In this document: positions 1 through 9,658 of the stretch, in pieces
Numbering within the stretch: the stretch's first letter is position 1
Layout: every line of letters begins with the position of its first letter
Source of the DNA: an uncultured Bacteroidia bacterium
GTDB lineage: Bacteria; Bacteroidota; Bacteroidia; Bacteroidales; F082
Assembly: GCA_902783365.1 (NCBI GenBank)
Contig: CACZQL010000043.1
Coordinates: forward strand, 1-32,713
DNA length: 32,713 nt
Direction: 5' to 3'
Position numbers and translations under genes: made by a program
Notes under the pieces: generated by a model
Told to the model about the DNA's origin: nothing
Databases searched by the model: none
The model's input: the letters and a program-made list of their open reading frames with translations, nothing else

Positions 1-2418
1 ATGCTGATGTTCTGGCACGCCCGCAGCCGCGCCCAAGTGAAGGCCGGAGTGAAGAAGTTCTTCGTGGCCGACGACGTGTTCCCGCAGAGCATCGAAGTCA
101 TCAAGACCCGCGCCCATTTCCAAGGCATCGAGGTGGAGGTGGCTCCCATCGGCCAATTCGACGCCAGCGAGGCCTACTTCGGCGTGCTGATCCAGTGCCC
201 CAACCAGTTCGGCGAGATTGTTGACAACCGCGCCAAGGTGGCCGAATGGAAAGCCAAGGGGATGCAGGTGGCCGTAGCCGCCGACTTGCTAAGCCTTACC
301 CTCATCACGCCTCCCGGAGAATGGGGCGCCGACGTAGTGCTCGGCTCCAACCAGCGTTTCGGTCTGCCGCTGGGATTCGGCGGCCCCCACGCCGGCTACT
401 TCGCCACCACCGAGGCCTACAAGCGCGACATGCCCGGACGTATCATCGGCATCTCCAAAGACGCCCTCGGCAACCCGGCCTACCGCCTCGCCCTGCAAAC
501 CCGTGAGCAACATATCAAGAGAGAGAAAGCCACGTCCAACATCTGCACCGCCCAAGCCCTGCTGGCCATCATGTCGGGCTTCTACGCCGTGTATCACGGA
601 CCGGACGGCTTGATCGAGATCGCCCACCATATCAACTGCCTCGCCGGCAAACTGACCTCCGAACTGGCCAAACTCGGCGTGAAACAGCTCAACAAACACT
701 TCTTCGACACCCTGCTGTTCGAACTGCCTGAAGGCTCATGCACCTGCAAGGTGAAGGAAGCCGCAGAGAGACACTGCATGAACTTCCGCATCATCGACAA
801 GCAGCACTTCGGCATCAGCATCGACGAGACCACCGCCCGCGAAGACCTTAACGAGATCGGCATCGTCGTCGCCGAAGCCCTTGGCAAACAGCACGAAGAG
901 CTGGTTTGCGACCCGAACTGCCAGACGTTCAGCGGCATCCCGGCAGAGATGCAACGTACCTCCAAGTTCATGCAGGCCCCGCTGTTCTTCAACTACCGCA
1001 GCGAAACCGACATGATGCGTTACATGAAGAAACTCGAGAACCGCGACCTCAGCCTCAACCGCTGCATGATCCCCCTGGGAAGCTGCACCATGAAGCTGAA
1101 CCCCGCCACCTCGATGTACGCCCTCAGCTGGCCTGAGTTCGGCAACATCCATCCCTTCGTCCCCGCCGACCAAGTGGAAGGCTACCTCGAACTCATCCAC
1201 GAGATGGAGCAAGACCTTTGCGAAATCACTGGCTTCAAAGGCATGAGCTTCATGCCCAACTCCGGCGCCAGCGGCGAATATGCCGGCCTGCTCACCATCC
1301 GCCGTTACCAGGAGGCCAACGGCCAGGGACACCGCAACATCTGCCTCATCCCCGCCTCAGCCCACGGCACCAACCCCGCCTCGGCTGCCATGGCCGGCAT
1401 GCAAGTGGTGGTGGTGGCCTGCGACGAGCACGGCAACATCAACCTCGACGACGCCAAAGCCAAGGCTGAGCAGTACAAGGACAACCTGGCGGCCTTCATG
1501 GTCACCTATCCTTCCACCCACGGCATCTATGAAGACGGCATCCGCACCCTCGTGAAGATCGTCCACGACAACGGTGGTCAGGTGTATATGGACGGTGCCA
1601 ACATGAACGCCCAGGTGGGTCTGACCAGCCCCGGCTTCATCGGTGCCGACGTGTGCCACCTCAACCTGCACAAGACCTTCGCCATCCCTCACGGTGGTGG
1701 CGGTCCGGGCGTCGGCCCCATCGGCGTGGCCGAACACCTGAAACCCTATCTGCCTTCGCACGTCCTGTTCCACTGCGGTGGAGAGAAACAGGAAGGCGCC
1801 GTGTCAGCCGCCCCGTTCGGCAGCGCTCAGATCCTCACCATCACCTACTGCTACATCAAGATGCTGGGCGGTAAGGGCCTGAAACAAGCTACCATGGGCG
1901 CCATCATGAACGCCAACTACCTGAAAGACCGGCTGAAGGACTACTACCCGATCCTCTATACCGGCAACCACGGCCATGTGGCCCACGAGATGATTCTCGA
2001 CATCAACGGCATCAACAAGGCTACCGGTGTCGCCGCCATCGACATCGCAAAACGTTTGATGGACTTCGGCTTCCACGCACCGACCGTGGCCTTCCCCGTC
2101 CACGAGACCCTGATGGTGGAACCCACTGAGAGCGAACCCATCGCCGAGTTGGACCGCTTCGTCGAAGCCATGATCCAAATCCGCAAGGAAATCAAGGACA
2201 TCGAAGACGGCAAAGCCGAAAAGGGCAACAACATCATCTCACACGCCCCCTACACCGCCGAGATGCTGATGGCCAACGAGCGGAACTTCCCATTCACCCG
2301 CGAAGAGGCCGGCTTCCCGATGAAGAGCGACGTTCAGGACAAATACTTCCCGCACGTCACCCGCATCGACGACGCCTACGGCGACCGTAACCTGGTGTGC
2401 AAGATCAGCGCGGAATAA
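1..2418 (+). CDS. gcvP: Glycine dehydrogenase (decarboxylating), P-protein, 5' truncated by window edge
   Basis: This is the P-protein of the glycine cleavage system. It decarboxylates glycine using pyridoxal phosphate and passes the aminomethyl group to lipoylated H-protein in the cytoplasm. The visible 805 residues are colinear with the family. The PLP lysine lies in NLHKTF at about residue 558, followed by the glycine-rich GGGGPGVGP loop. SCTMKLNP and the C-terminal RNFPFTREEAGFP block are also present. The usual length is about 950 residues, so roughly 145 N-terminal residues lie before base 1. The ATG at base 1 is an internal methionine, not the start. The stop is TAA at 2416. A 15-bp palindrome follows 34 nt later. 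No other gcv gene is in view. Confidence 0.96.
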   Translation: MLMFWHARSRAQVKAGVKKFFVADDVFPQSIEVIKTRAHFQGIEVEVAPIGQFDASEAYFGVLIQCPNQFGEIVDNRAKVAEWKAKGMQVAVAADLLSLTLITPPGEWGADVVLGSNQRFGLPLGFGGPHAGYFATTEAYKRDMPGRIIGISKDALGNPAYRLALQTREQHIKREKATSNICTAQALLAIMSGFYAVYHGPDGLIEIAHHINCLAGKLTSELAKLGVKQLNKHFFDTLLFELPEGSCTCKVKEAAERHCMNFRIIDKQHFGISIDETTAREDLNEIGIVVAEALGKQHEELVCDPNCQTFSGIPAEMQRTSKFMQAPLFFNYRSETDMMRYMKKLENRDLSLNRCMIPLGSCTMKLNPATSMYALSWPEFGNIHPFVPADQVEGYLELIHEMEQDLCEITGFKGMSFMPNSGASGEYAGLLTIRRYQEANGQGHRNICLIPASAHGTNPASAAMAGMQVVVVACDEHGNINLDDAKAKAEQYKDNLAAFMVTYPSTHGIYEDGIRTLVKIVHDNGGQVYMDGANMNAQVGLTSPGFIGADVCHLNLHKTFAIPHGGGGPGVGPIGVAEHLKPYLPSHVLFHCGGEKQEGAVSAAPFGSAQILTITYCYIKMLGGKGLKQATMGAIMNANYLKDRLKDYYPILYTGNHGHVAHEMILDINGINKATGVAAIDIAKRLMDFGFHAPTVAFPVHETLMVEPTESEPIAELDRFVEAMIQIRKEIKDIEDGKAEKGNNIISHAPYTAEMLMANERNFPFTREEAGFPMKSDVQDKYFPHVTRIDDAYGDRNLVCKISAE

Positions 2419-2452
2419 GCTGATTCTCGCAGCGATCATATCATGCAAAACT

Positions 2453-2486
2453 ATTGTAGAGACGGTGCATACACCGTCTCTACAAT
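2453..2486. repeat. 15-bp perfect inverted repeat, 4-nt loop
   Basis: The left arm (2453-2467, attgtagagacggtg) is exactly complementary to the right arm (2472-2486), with loop cata. It sits between gcvP and the next gene, ending 13 nt before that ATG. There is no T-run after the stem, so it is a poor intrinsic terminator. It resembles the small GTAGAGACG-type palindromes that are dispersed in many bacterial genomes, but no second copy is in this window. As RNA it would lie directly in the leader of the downstream gene. Confidence 0.85.
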
Positions 2487-2499
2487 TATAAATAACAAA

Positions 2500-3852
2500 A
2501 TGAAACATATTAAATTACTCCTTGCCACGTTGTTTTTGGCGGCTTTTGAAGGAACCGCCATCGGACAGATCTATCTCGACATGCCCTTGGTGACACTGCC
2601 CACTCAAACCCAGGCCTACCAAACCACAGGAGGTTATTTTTCTTCCTTCATGAATCCCGGCATGGAAAACAGCCTGGCCTATTCCACCGACATTTATACC
2701 GCCGCCCACTACGGTTTGAGAAATGCCTTCCACCTTGAGAGTCCATATTGGAACAATTTCGTGAAACGGCTGTCGGTGGGTCTTTTTGATTTGATGACCA
2801 CGGAATTGCCTTTCGGCTATTCATGGCTCCACGAAGAATACCATCGAGGCGTCATGACACAATACGGCGTCAATAGTCTCAACGAGGTGCTGCTGTTCCG
2901 GCTCGGGTCGAGCAGCATTGCGGTCAGCCACGAGACCGACGAGGAGATGGCGATGCTTTGCGACCGCTATCATCCCGACTTCGTCCGCCTGATGGGTGCC
3001 GGACACGAAGCTGAGGTGGACCTCAACCGCACCATGCAGAGCAACCAGTTTTTCTACCAACAAGATATATTCAACTCCGTGATATACTGGATAAATGCGG
3101 TCGAAAACATCGCGTATCTGGCGACATGCGTTAACGGCGACGGCGACATAATGATGAAGGACCGCAACGCAGTGGAGTTCGACATCGAGGACCGCGACTT
3201 CACGGGCATGGACATGAACGCCTGGGTGGATGCACTCATGTATCCAGAGAAACCATACGCCGCCCGTGGGCCTCATCCGAGCGGCAACGGCATCAACCGT
3301 TACATCATGACCGAGGACTTTCCCCAAGAGTGCATCCAATACCTGCGCAGACAAACAGGGCTCGACCTCTTCAACTTCGTTTCCCCGATGCTCCTCGGAA
3401 AGACTCGTATCCGCTTGGCAGAAACCGCGACAGGCACCTATTACGGCAACTTCGCGTTCCGCCATTACCTCACCTCCTTTGGCGATGACATCTCTCTTGA
3501 CCTGTATCTCCAGGCACCTTGGGCCAACCTCTACACCACCCTGCACAGCTACAACAACTACCATCACCACTTTGGCGGCTTGGAGGTTGGAGTGGTGGAT
3601 TACCCCTTGTGGGACAGCCACCTGCTGCTAGGCGGCACGCTGATGGGATGGATACAGCCCAAGGACCATCTGTTCCATACTTCCACCGGGGCTTTGGGTG
3701 GTTTGGTCAAGGCAAGGGCATGCTACAACAGCCGACTGGTGGCCCCCTACTTGGAAATGGGCTGGAAAAGCGACGGATGGGTGGCGGGCAACGCCAACTT
3801 AAGCGACGGCTTCTTCATGAAAGCCGGTCTGCGTTGGCGGATTTCCCAATGA
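2500..3852 (+). CDS. Secreted protein of unknown function with HExxH motif
   Basis: I do not recognise the family. The ATG at 2500 is preferred over the in-frame ATG at 2443 because it opens directly into a signal peptide (KHIKLLLATLFLAAF...AIGQ), while the upstream stretch is coded by the palindrome. The mature protein is about 427 residues. HEEYH (residues 111-115) matches the zinc-protease HExxH pattern, and a second acidic/histidine patch (GAGHEAE, 166-172) follows about 55 residues later, a spacing possible for a gluzincin third ligand. The C-terminal third is rich in aromatic residues and alternates in a way that suggests beta-strands, ending in LRWRISQ, so an outer-membrane barrel is possible. 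The AI-2E transporter gene follows after 44 nt. Protease activity is inference only. Confidence 0.8.
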   Translation: MKHIKLLLATLFLAAFEGTAIGQIYLDMPLVTLPTQTQAYQTTGGYFSSFMNPGMENSLAYSTDIYTAAHYGLRNAFHLESPYWNNFVKRLSVGLFDLMTTELPFGYSWLHEEYHRGVMTQYGVNSLNEVLLFRLGSSSIAVSHETDEEMAMLCDRYHPDFVRLMGAGHEAEVDLNRTMQSNQFFYQQDIFNSVIYWINAVENIAYLATCVNGDGDIMMKDRNAVEFDIEDRDFTGMDMNAWVDALMYPEKPYAARGPHPSGNGINRYIMTEDFPQECIQYLRRQTGLDLFNFVSPMLLGKTRIRLAETATGTYYGNFAFRHYLTSFGDDISLDLYLQAPWANLYTTLHSYNNYHHHFGGLEVGVVDYPLWDSHLLLGGTLMGWIQPKDHLFHTSTGALGGLVKARACYNSRLVAPYLEMGWKSDGWVAGNANLSDGFFMKAGLRWRISQ

Positions 3853-3896
3853 GGTTAACAATTTTAAACAATAAATGAATTTTAAAACATAAGAAG

Positions 3897-5036
3897 ATGG
3901 AAAACCAAAGCAAAGTAGAAAAACTTGCGGGATATTTGATTTTTCTCGGGGTTTTGGCCATTGTATGCCTGGCCTGCTGGTACTTCAGCAATGTGTTGAT
4001 TTATGTGATTCTGGCTTTTCTGGTGTCGTTGCTGAGCCAGCCACTGATGCACCTCATGCGAAAAATCCGTATCAAAGGAAAGAGCGCTCCGAATTGGCTC
4101 TTGGCCATATTATCCATTCTTTTGGTGATTGCCATCCTTTTGTCGGTAGTCATTATGGTGATTCCCGTGGTGATCAGCATCATCAATGAGGCTTCGCTTT
4201 TTGGTGACTCGAGCAGTTTCGGAAACATCGGCGACACCATCAACGAGCGTATTGTGGAATTGTTCCCAAGTTTGGGGGCGGATTTCGATGCCATCAGTGT
4301 ATTGCTTAACTACCTGAAAGATTCCTTGTCCGACTTCTCCATCGCCGGTCTCATTGGATCGGTGGGTTCGGTGGTAATCGACCTGGCGGTGGGTATTTTC
4401 GCGGTGGTGTTCATCTCCTTCTTCTTCGTCAAGGACGAAACGCTGTTCTCCAAGATTGTGGCAGCCCTTGTGCCTGACCGCATAGAAGCCTCGGTGACAG
4501 CGTCCATCGTTGACATTGAGCATCTGTTGTCGCGTTATTTTGTGGGTCTGCTTTTGGAAATGCTGTGCGTCGCGATCCTCAATTTCATAGGTTTGAGTCT
4601 CATCACCCGCATTGGCGTCACATACGCCCTGGGCATCGCGTTCATTGCGGGCATCCTGAATATCATCCCATACGTGGGTCCCATCATCGGCGAAGTGATT
4701 GGCGTGCTGCTGTGCATGGTACTCAAATACGGCACCGGAGTCGGCTTGGATGTCAACATCTGGATTTTCGCCCTTATTGTGTTTGCCATCATGCTGGGTG
4801 TACAGCTCATCGACAACTTTGTGCTTCAGCCCGTTATCTACTCCACCAGCATCCAGGCCACGGCGCTTGAGATCTTTATCGTCATGCTCATTGCGGGGCA
4901 TATCGGAGGCATGCTGGGCATGTTGGCTGCCATTCCGGCCTACACGGTCATCCGTGTCATTGCGGGCCGATTTTTCTACCATAAGAAATTCGTCCAGCGT
5001 TTGATGCCTGACTTGGGAAAGGAGATTACCAAATAA
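3897..5036 (+). CDS. AI-2E family transporter (PerM/YdiK-like membrane protein)
   Basis: A 379-residue multi-span inner-membrane protein of the AI-2 exporter-like (PerM/TqsA/YdiK) superfamily, whose members act as putative exporters or ion antiporters. Two N-terminal hydrophobic segments (about 10-50) are followed by a pair of helices near 60-95 and a soluble stretch (about 100-150). A C-terminal helical bundle contains the family-typical IAGILNIIPYVGPIIGEVIGVL region and the LQPVIYS segment. Length is typical (340-390). The start is ATG 3897 after a weak aagaag. There is no clear promoter in the 44-nt gap, so co-transcription with the preceding gene is possible. It converges with the S4 gene. 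The substrate cannot be inferred. Confidence 0.9.
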   Translation: MENQSKVEKLAGYLIFLGVLAIVCLACWYFSNVLIYVILAFLVSLLSQPLMHLMRKIRIKGKSAPNWLLAILSILLVIAILLSVVIMVIPVVISIINEASLFGDSSSFGNIGDTINERIVELFPSLGADFDAISVLLNYLKDSLSDFSIAGLIGSVGSVVIDLAVGIFAVVFISFFFVKDETLFSKIVAALVPDRIEASVTASIVDIEHLLSRYFVGLLLEMLCVAILNFIGLSLITRIGVTYALGIAFIAGILNIIPYVGPIIGEVIGVLLCMVLKYGTGVGLDVNIWIFALIVFAIMLGVQLIDNFVLQPVIYSTSIQATALEIFIVMLIAGHIGGMLGMLAAIPAYTVIRVIAGRFFYHKKFVQRLMPDLGKEITK

Positions 5037-5066
5037 TCTCGTCAGGGAAGCCTCTGCGGATTCATC

Positions 5067-5300
5067 TCACCCTTCAACGAAGATTTCGTAATTCTCAAAC
5101 ACGATCACTTCACCGGCGGTGATTTTGGCTCTTTTGCGAAGCTCGACTTCGCCATTGCGGAGCACCATGCCGGCGGTGACGACTTCTTGGGCTTCGCTTC
5201 CTGAAGCCACCAGGTCGGTGGCTTTGAGCAAAGCAATCAAGGGGATATAATCCTCACCTTCCCTAAGGGTAAATATTATTCTGTTTAATTTCTGTGCCAT
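5067..5300 (-). CDS. Small S4-domain RNA-binding protein (YbcJ-like)
   Basis: This 77-residue protein is essentially a single S4 RNA-binding fold. It follows the YbcJ-type layout: a helix-rich first half (LIALLKATDLVASGSEAQEVV), then the beta-hairpin GMVLRNGEVELRKRAKI, and a closing TAGEVIVFENYEIFV strand. S4 proteins of this size bind structured RNA, and a ribosome-related role is plausible. It lies downstream of rpsA on the same strand but is separated by a strong terminator and 300 bp of repeats, so it probably has its own promoter. I could not find a TAnnTTTG box for it. The stop is 30 nt from the convergent transporter gene. Confidence 0.9.
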   Translation of the reverse strand: MAQKLNRIIFTLREGEDYIPLIALLKATDLVASGSEAQEVVTAGMVLRNGEVELRKRAKITAGEVIVFENYEIFVEG

Positions 5301-5308
5301 TTTTTTTT

Positions 5309-5606
5309 CTAACCATCTTTCGCCCTACGGGCGATGCCAATTTATGATCCTTGTCCTAATCATCTCTCGCCCTAACGGGCGATTCTTCGATGATCAATTC
5401 TGTGTTCTAACCATCTTTCGCCCTAATCATCTTTCGCCCTAACGGGCGATTCTTCGATAATCAATTCCGTTTTTCTAACCATCTCTCGCCCTAACGGGCG
5501 ATGCCAATTAATATCCTTGTCCTAACCATCTCTCGCCCTACCGGGCGATGCCATTTTATGATCCTGTGTTCTAACCATCTTTCGCCCTACGGGCGATCCT
5601 TTCCGT
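5309..5606. repeat. Six-unit array of a hairpin-bearing repeat (TCGCCC..GGGCGA)
   Basis: Six direct units begin at about 5309, 5356, 5407, 5475, 5522 and 5571. Each starts ctaaYcatctYtcgcccta and continues with an (a/c)(c)gggcgat that closes a 6-bp TCGCCC/GGGCGA stem. Units are 47-68 bp, and the last is truncated. Tails alternate between two types, gccaattta-tgatccttgtc (units 1, 4, 5) and tcttcgat-atcaattc (units 2, 3). Unit 3 contains an internal partial duplication of its first 17 bp. Spacers are related to each other and there are no cas genes, so this is not a CRISPR array. No ORF in it is convincing. It fills the S4-rpsA gap together with the heptamer array and terminator. Confidence 0.92.
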
Positions 5607-5683
5607 CTTCTGGCTTCTGGCTTCTTACTTCTTTCTTCTTACTTCTTACTTCTTTCTTCTGGCTTCTGGCTTCTGGCTTCTTG
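5607..5683. repeat. Heptanucleotide tandem repeat, 11 units of CTTCTNN
   Basis: Eleven consecutive 7-bp units run without a slip. The first five bases cttct are constant and the last two are gg, ta, tt or tg. The order of the last two bases is gg, gg, ta, tt, ta, ta, tt, gg, gg, gg, tg. The array is bounded by the hairpin array on the left and the rpsA terminator on the right. Confidence 0.95.
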
Positions 5684-5717
5684 AAAAAAAAGCCGCCCCG
5701 AGGAGCGGCTTTTTTTT
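5684..5717 (-). terminator. Intrinsic terminator of rpsA (bidirectional shape)
   Basis: A gccgc/gcggc stem is extended by eight A:T pairs (arms 5684-5696 and 5705-5717, loop 5697-5704). It begins 16 nt after the rpsA stop. The T-run lies on both strands, so it can also stop plus-strand transcription leaving the repeat region. Confidence 0.9.
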
Positions 5718-5733
5718 ACGAATGAACTGATTG

Positions 5734-7644
5734 TTACTCAGCTTTGGGTTCTTCCTTGGCGGCAGCTTCCTGCTTTTCAAGGTTTTCCTTCAGGCCAGCG
5801 AGGACCTCGAGGTCGCCGAGGGTGCTGTGCTCGATGGTTTCGTTGATTTGCTTCACAGCGCGTTTGGCCTGCTTGGCAGCCTTTTCAGCGGCGGTGTCGG
5901 CAGTAGCCTTCGGGGCGGCTTCCTTTTCTTCGAAGAGTTTGGAGTGGGCCAGGATGATCTTCTTGGATTCCTTGGAGAACTCGATGACCTTGAAGTCGAG
6001 GGTTTCGTCAACCTTAGCCATGGTGCCGTCTTCCTTCTTCAGGTAGCGGTTGGGGCAGAAGCCTTCCACGCCGTAAGGCAGGGAGACGACGACGCCCTTG
6101 TCGGCGGAGCTGATGATGGTGCCTTGGTGGACGGAGCCGACGGTGAACACCGACTCGAACACTTCCCAAGGATTCTCTTCGAGCTGCTTGTGGCCGAGGC
6201 TCAGGCGGCGGTTGTCTTCGTCAACGTCGAGGACGATGACATCGATGCTTTCGCCGACTTTGGTGAACTCAGCGGGATGTTTGATTTTCTTGGACCAGCT
6301 GAGGTCGCTGATGTGGATGAGGCCGTCAACGCCTTCTTCCAGTTCGACGAAGATGCCGAAGTTGGTGAAGTTACGCACGGTGGCGGTGTGCTTCGAGCCG
6401 ATGGGATAACGGTCTTTGATGTTGGCCCAGGGATCCGGGATGAGCTGCTTCATGCCGAGAGACATCTTGCGCTCTTCGCGGTCGAGGGTGAGGACCTTGG
6501 CTTCCACCTCGTCGCCGACTTTCAGGAAGTCCTGGGCGGTGCGGAGGTGTTGTGACCATGACATCTCGGAGACGTGGATGAGGCCTTCGACGCCGGGGGC
6601 GATCTCGATGAACGCGCCATAGTCGGCGATGACGACGACCTTGCCCTTCACGATGTCACCCACCTTGAGGTTGGGATCGAGGGCATCCCACGGATGAGGC
6701 GTGAGTTGCTTCAAGCCGAGAGCAATACGTTTTTTGTTGTCATCGAAGTCGAGGATAACGACCTTGATCTTCTCGTCCAGCTTGACAATCTCCTCGGGGT
6801 GGTTGATGCGTCCCCAGGAGAGGTCGGTGATGTGGATGAGACCGTCAACGCCGCCGAGGTCGATGAACACACCGTAGGAGGTGATGTTCTTGACGATACC
6901 TTCGAGGACTTGGCCTTTCTCGAGCTTGCTGATGATTTCAGCTTTCTGGGCTTCGAGTTCGTCTTCGATGAGGGCTTTGTGAGAGACCACCACGTTTTTG
7001 TATTCCTGGTTGATCTTCACGACTTTGAATTCCATCACGCTATCCACAAACACGTCGTAGTCGCGGATCGGCTTGACGTCGATTTGCGAGCCAGGGAGGA
7101 AGGAGTCGATGCCAAACACATCGACGATGAGGCCACCCTTGGTGCGGCTCTTGACGTAGCCGTTGACGATCTCGCCGCTTTCGTAGGCCGCGTTGACGCG
7201 GTCCCATGACTTGAGGATGCGGGCTTTCTTGTGGGAGAGGACGAGTTGTCCGTTGGAGCCTTCCTGGCTCTCCACATAGACCTCCACCTTGTCGCCGACG
7301 GCGAGGTTGGGATTGGTGCGGAACTCAGCGATCGGAATAACACCATCAGACTTGAAGCCGATGTTGACGACCACTTCGCGGTCGGTCTTGGCGACCACCG
7401 TGCCTTCGATGACCTCATGGTCAGCGACTTGATTCATGGTGCCGGCGTATTTCTCTTCGAGTTTGGTACGCTCGTCGGCGGAGTAGCTGTCGAATTTTTT
7501 GTGGGAAGTAGTCCAGTCGAAGTTCGGATCAGGCACAGGTTTTACTCTGGGAGCCTTAGGAGCCTTCGGGGCTTTAGGAGCTTTTTCAACAGGCGTTTCT
7601 TCTACTGGCATGGCCTCGTTGATGATGTTTTCGTTTTCTGCCAT
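5734..7644 (-). CDS. rpsA: 30S ribosomal protein S1
   Basis: S1 binds mRNA at the small ribosomal subunit and assists initiation. The 636-residue protein carries six S1 (OB-fold) repeats at about 77-140, 158-222, 244-313, 330-399, 417-486 and 503-569. Repeats 3-5 carry the most typical GVFIDLGGVDGLIHITDLSW-like sequence. The N-terminus is an acidic then APK-repeat linker (about 20-36) and the C-terminal tail is rich in A, K and E. ATG 7644 (MAENEN) is chosen because the 17 residues added by the longer ORF look like translated leader. No Shine-Dalgarno is visible; the upstream sequence is A-rich. A TATCTTTG box at 7772-7779 implies a leader of about 120 nt, and a strong terminator follows the stop. 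Confidence 0.97.
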   Translation of the reverse strand: MAENENIINEAMPVEETPVEKAPKAPKAPKAPRVKPVPDPNFDWTTSHKKFDSYSADERTKLEEKYAGTMNQVADHEVIEGTVVAKTDREVVVNIGFKSDGVIPIAEFRTNPNLAVGDKVEVYVESQEGSNGQLVLSHKKARILKSWDRVNAAYESGEIVNGYVKSRTKGGLIVDVFGIDSFLPGSQIDVKPIRDYDVFVDSVMEFKVVKINQEYKNVVVSHKALIEDELEAQKAEIISKLEKGQVLEGIVKNITSYGVFIDLGGVDGLIHITDLSWGRINHPEEIVKLDEKIKVVILDFDDNKKRIALGLKQLTPHPWDALDPNLKVGDIVKGKVVVIADYGAFIEIAPGVEGLIHVSEMSWSQHLRTAQDFLKVGDEVEAKVLTLDREERKMSLGMKQLIPDPWANIKDRYPIGSKHTATVRNFTNFGIFVELEEGVDGLIHISDLSWSKKIKHPAEFTKVGESIDVIVLDVDEDNRRLSLGHKQLEENPWEVFESVFTVGSVHQGTIISSADKGVVVSLPYGVEGFCPNRYLKKEDGTMAKVDETLDFKVIEFSKESKKIILAHSKLFEEKEAAPKATADTAAEKAAKQAKRAVKQINETIEHSTLGDLEVLAGLKENLEKQEAAAKEEPKAE

Positions 7645-7771
7645 TTGCAAATTATTTGTTTTTACTTGTACCCGGGTGGATGCCAGACTGCCCATCCGAG
7701 GGGGTTTGACTATTTATCGACTTGATCCTCTGACGCTTCTGTCATTCTGGCACAAGGGTCAAATCGGGCTG

Positions 7772-7779
7772 CAAAGATA
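7772..7779 (-). promoter_or_regulatory. Bacteroidota -7 promoter box for rpsA
   Basis: The minus strand reads TATCTTTG, matching TAnnTTTG. No good -33 TTTG is present at the expected distance. It lies 128 nt upstream of the chosen rpsA start and just beyond the pyrG stop. Confidence 0.65.
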
Positions 7780-7816
7780 CAAATAATTTTTGAACTCTCT
7801 TATTAAAAAAAAGGTT

Positions 7817-9478
<1,662 letters not shown>

Positions 9479-9488
9479 AACTTTTCCT

Positions 9489-9656
9489 TTAGGATTTCTT
9501 TCGATGATACTTCTTCAACGCCTCCGCGATGATCCATTGCAGCTGGCCGTTGACAGAGCGGAACTCGTCAGCGGCCCACTGCTCCACCGCCTCCATGGTC
9601 TCGGCATCCACCCGGAGCAAAAAGGTCTTGGTACTATTGTCTTTCTCTTTCGCCAT
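9489..9656 (-). CDS. Arc-like small DNA-binding protein (55 aa)
   Basis: A 55-residue protein that begins MAKEKDNSTKTFLLRVDAET and ends KYHRKKS. The pattern is that of an Arc/MetJ-type ribbon-helix-helix domain: an N-terminal beta-strand (KTFLLRV) that would pair in the dimer and contact DNA, then two helices (AETMEAVEQWAADEF and VNGQLQWIIAEALKKY). The phrase WAADEFRSVNGQ is typical of Arc-family proteins in Bacteroidota. The ATG lies 2 nt after the stop of the CPBP gene and has an unusually good Shine-Dalgarno (ggagaggtga) inside that gene, so translation is probably coupled. It is the last gene of a three-gene operon. Its DNA target is unknown, and operon autoregulation is a guess. Confidence 0.85.
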   Translation of the reverse strand: MAKEKDNSTKTFLLRVDAETMEAVEQWAADEFRSVNGQLQWIIAEALKKYHRKKS

Positions 9657-9658
9657 AA

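Noticed and set aside
1..3. ATG at base 1 as the start of gcvP
   Set aside because: About 145 conserved N-terminal residues are missing relative to the family, so this is an internal Met at the window edge.
5309..5606. CRISPR array
   Set aside because: The intervals between repeats are themselves repeated, the units vary in length and contain a hairpin core, and there are no cas genes nearby.
5731..7725. Long plus-strand open frames opposite rpsA
   Set aside because: They are antisense shadows of a GC-rich, highly conserved gene and show no domain of their own.
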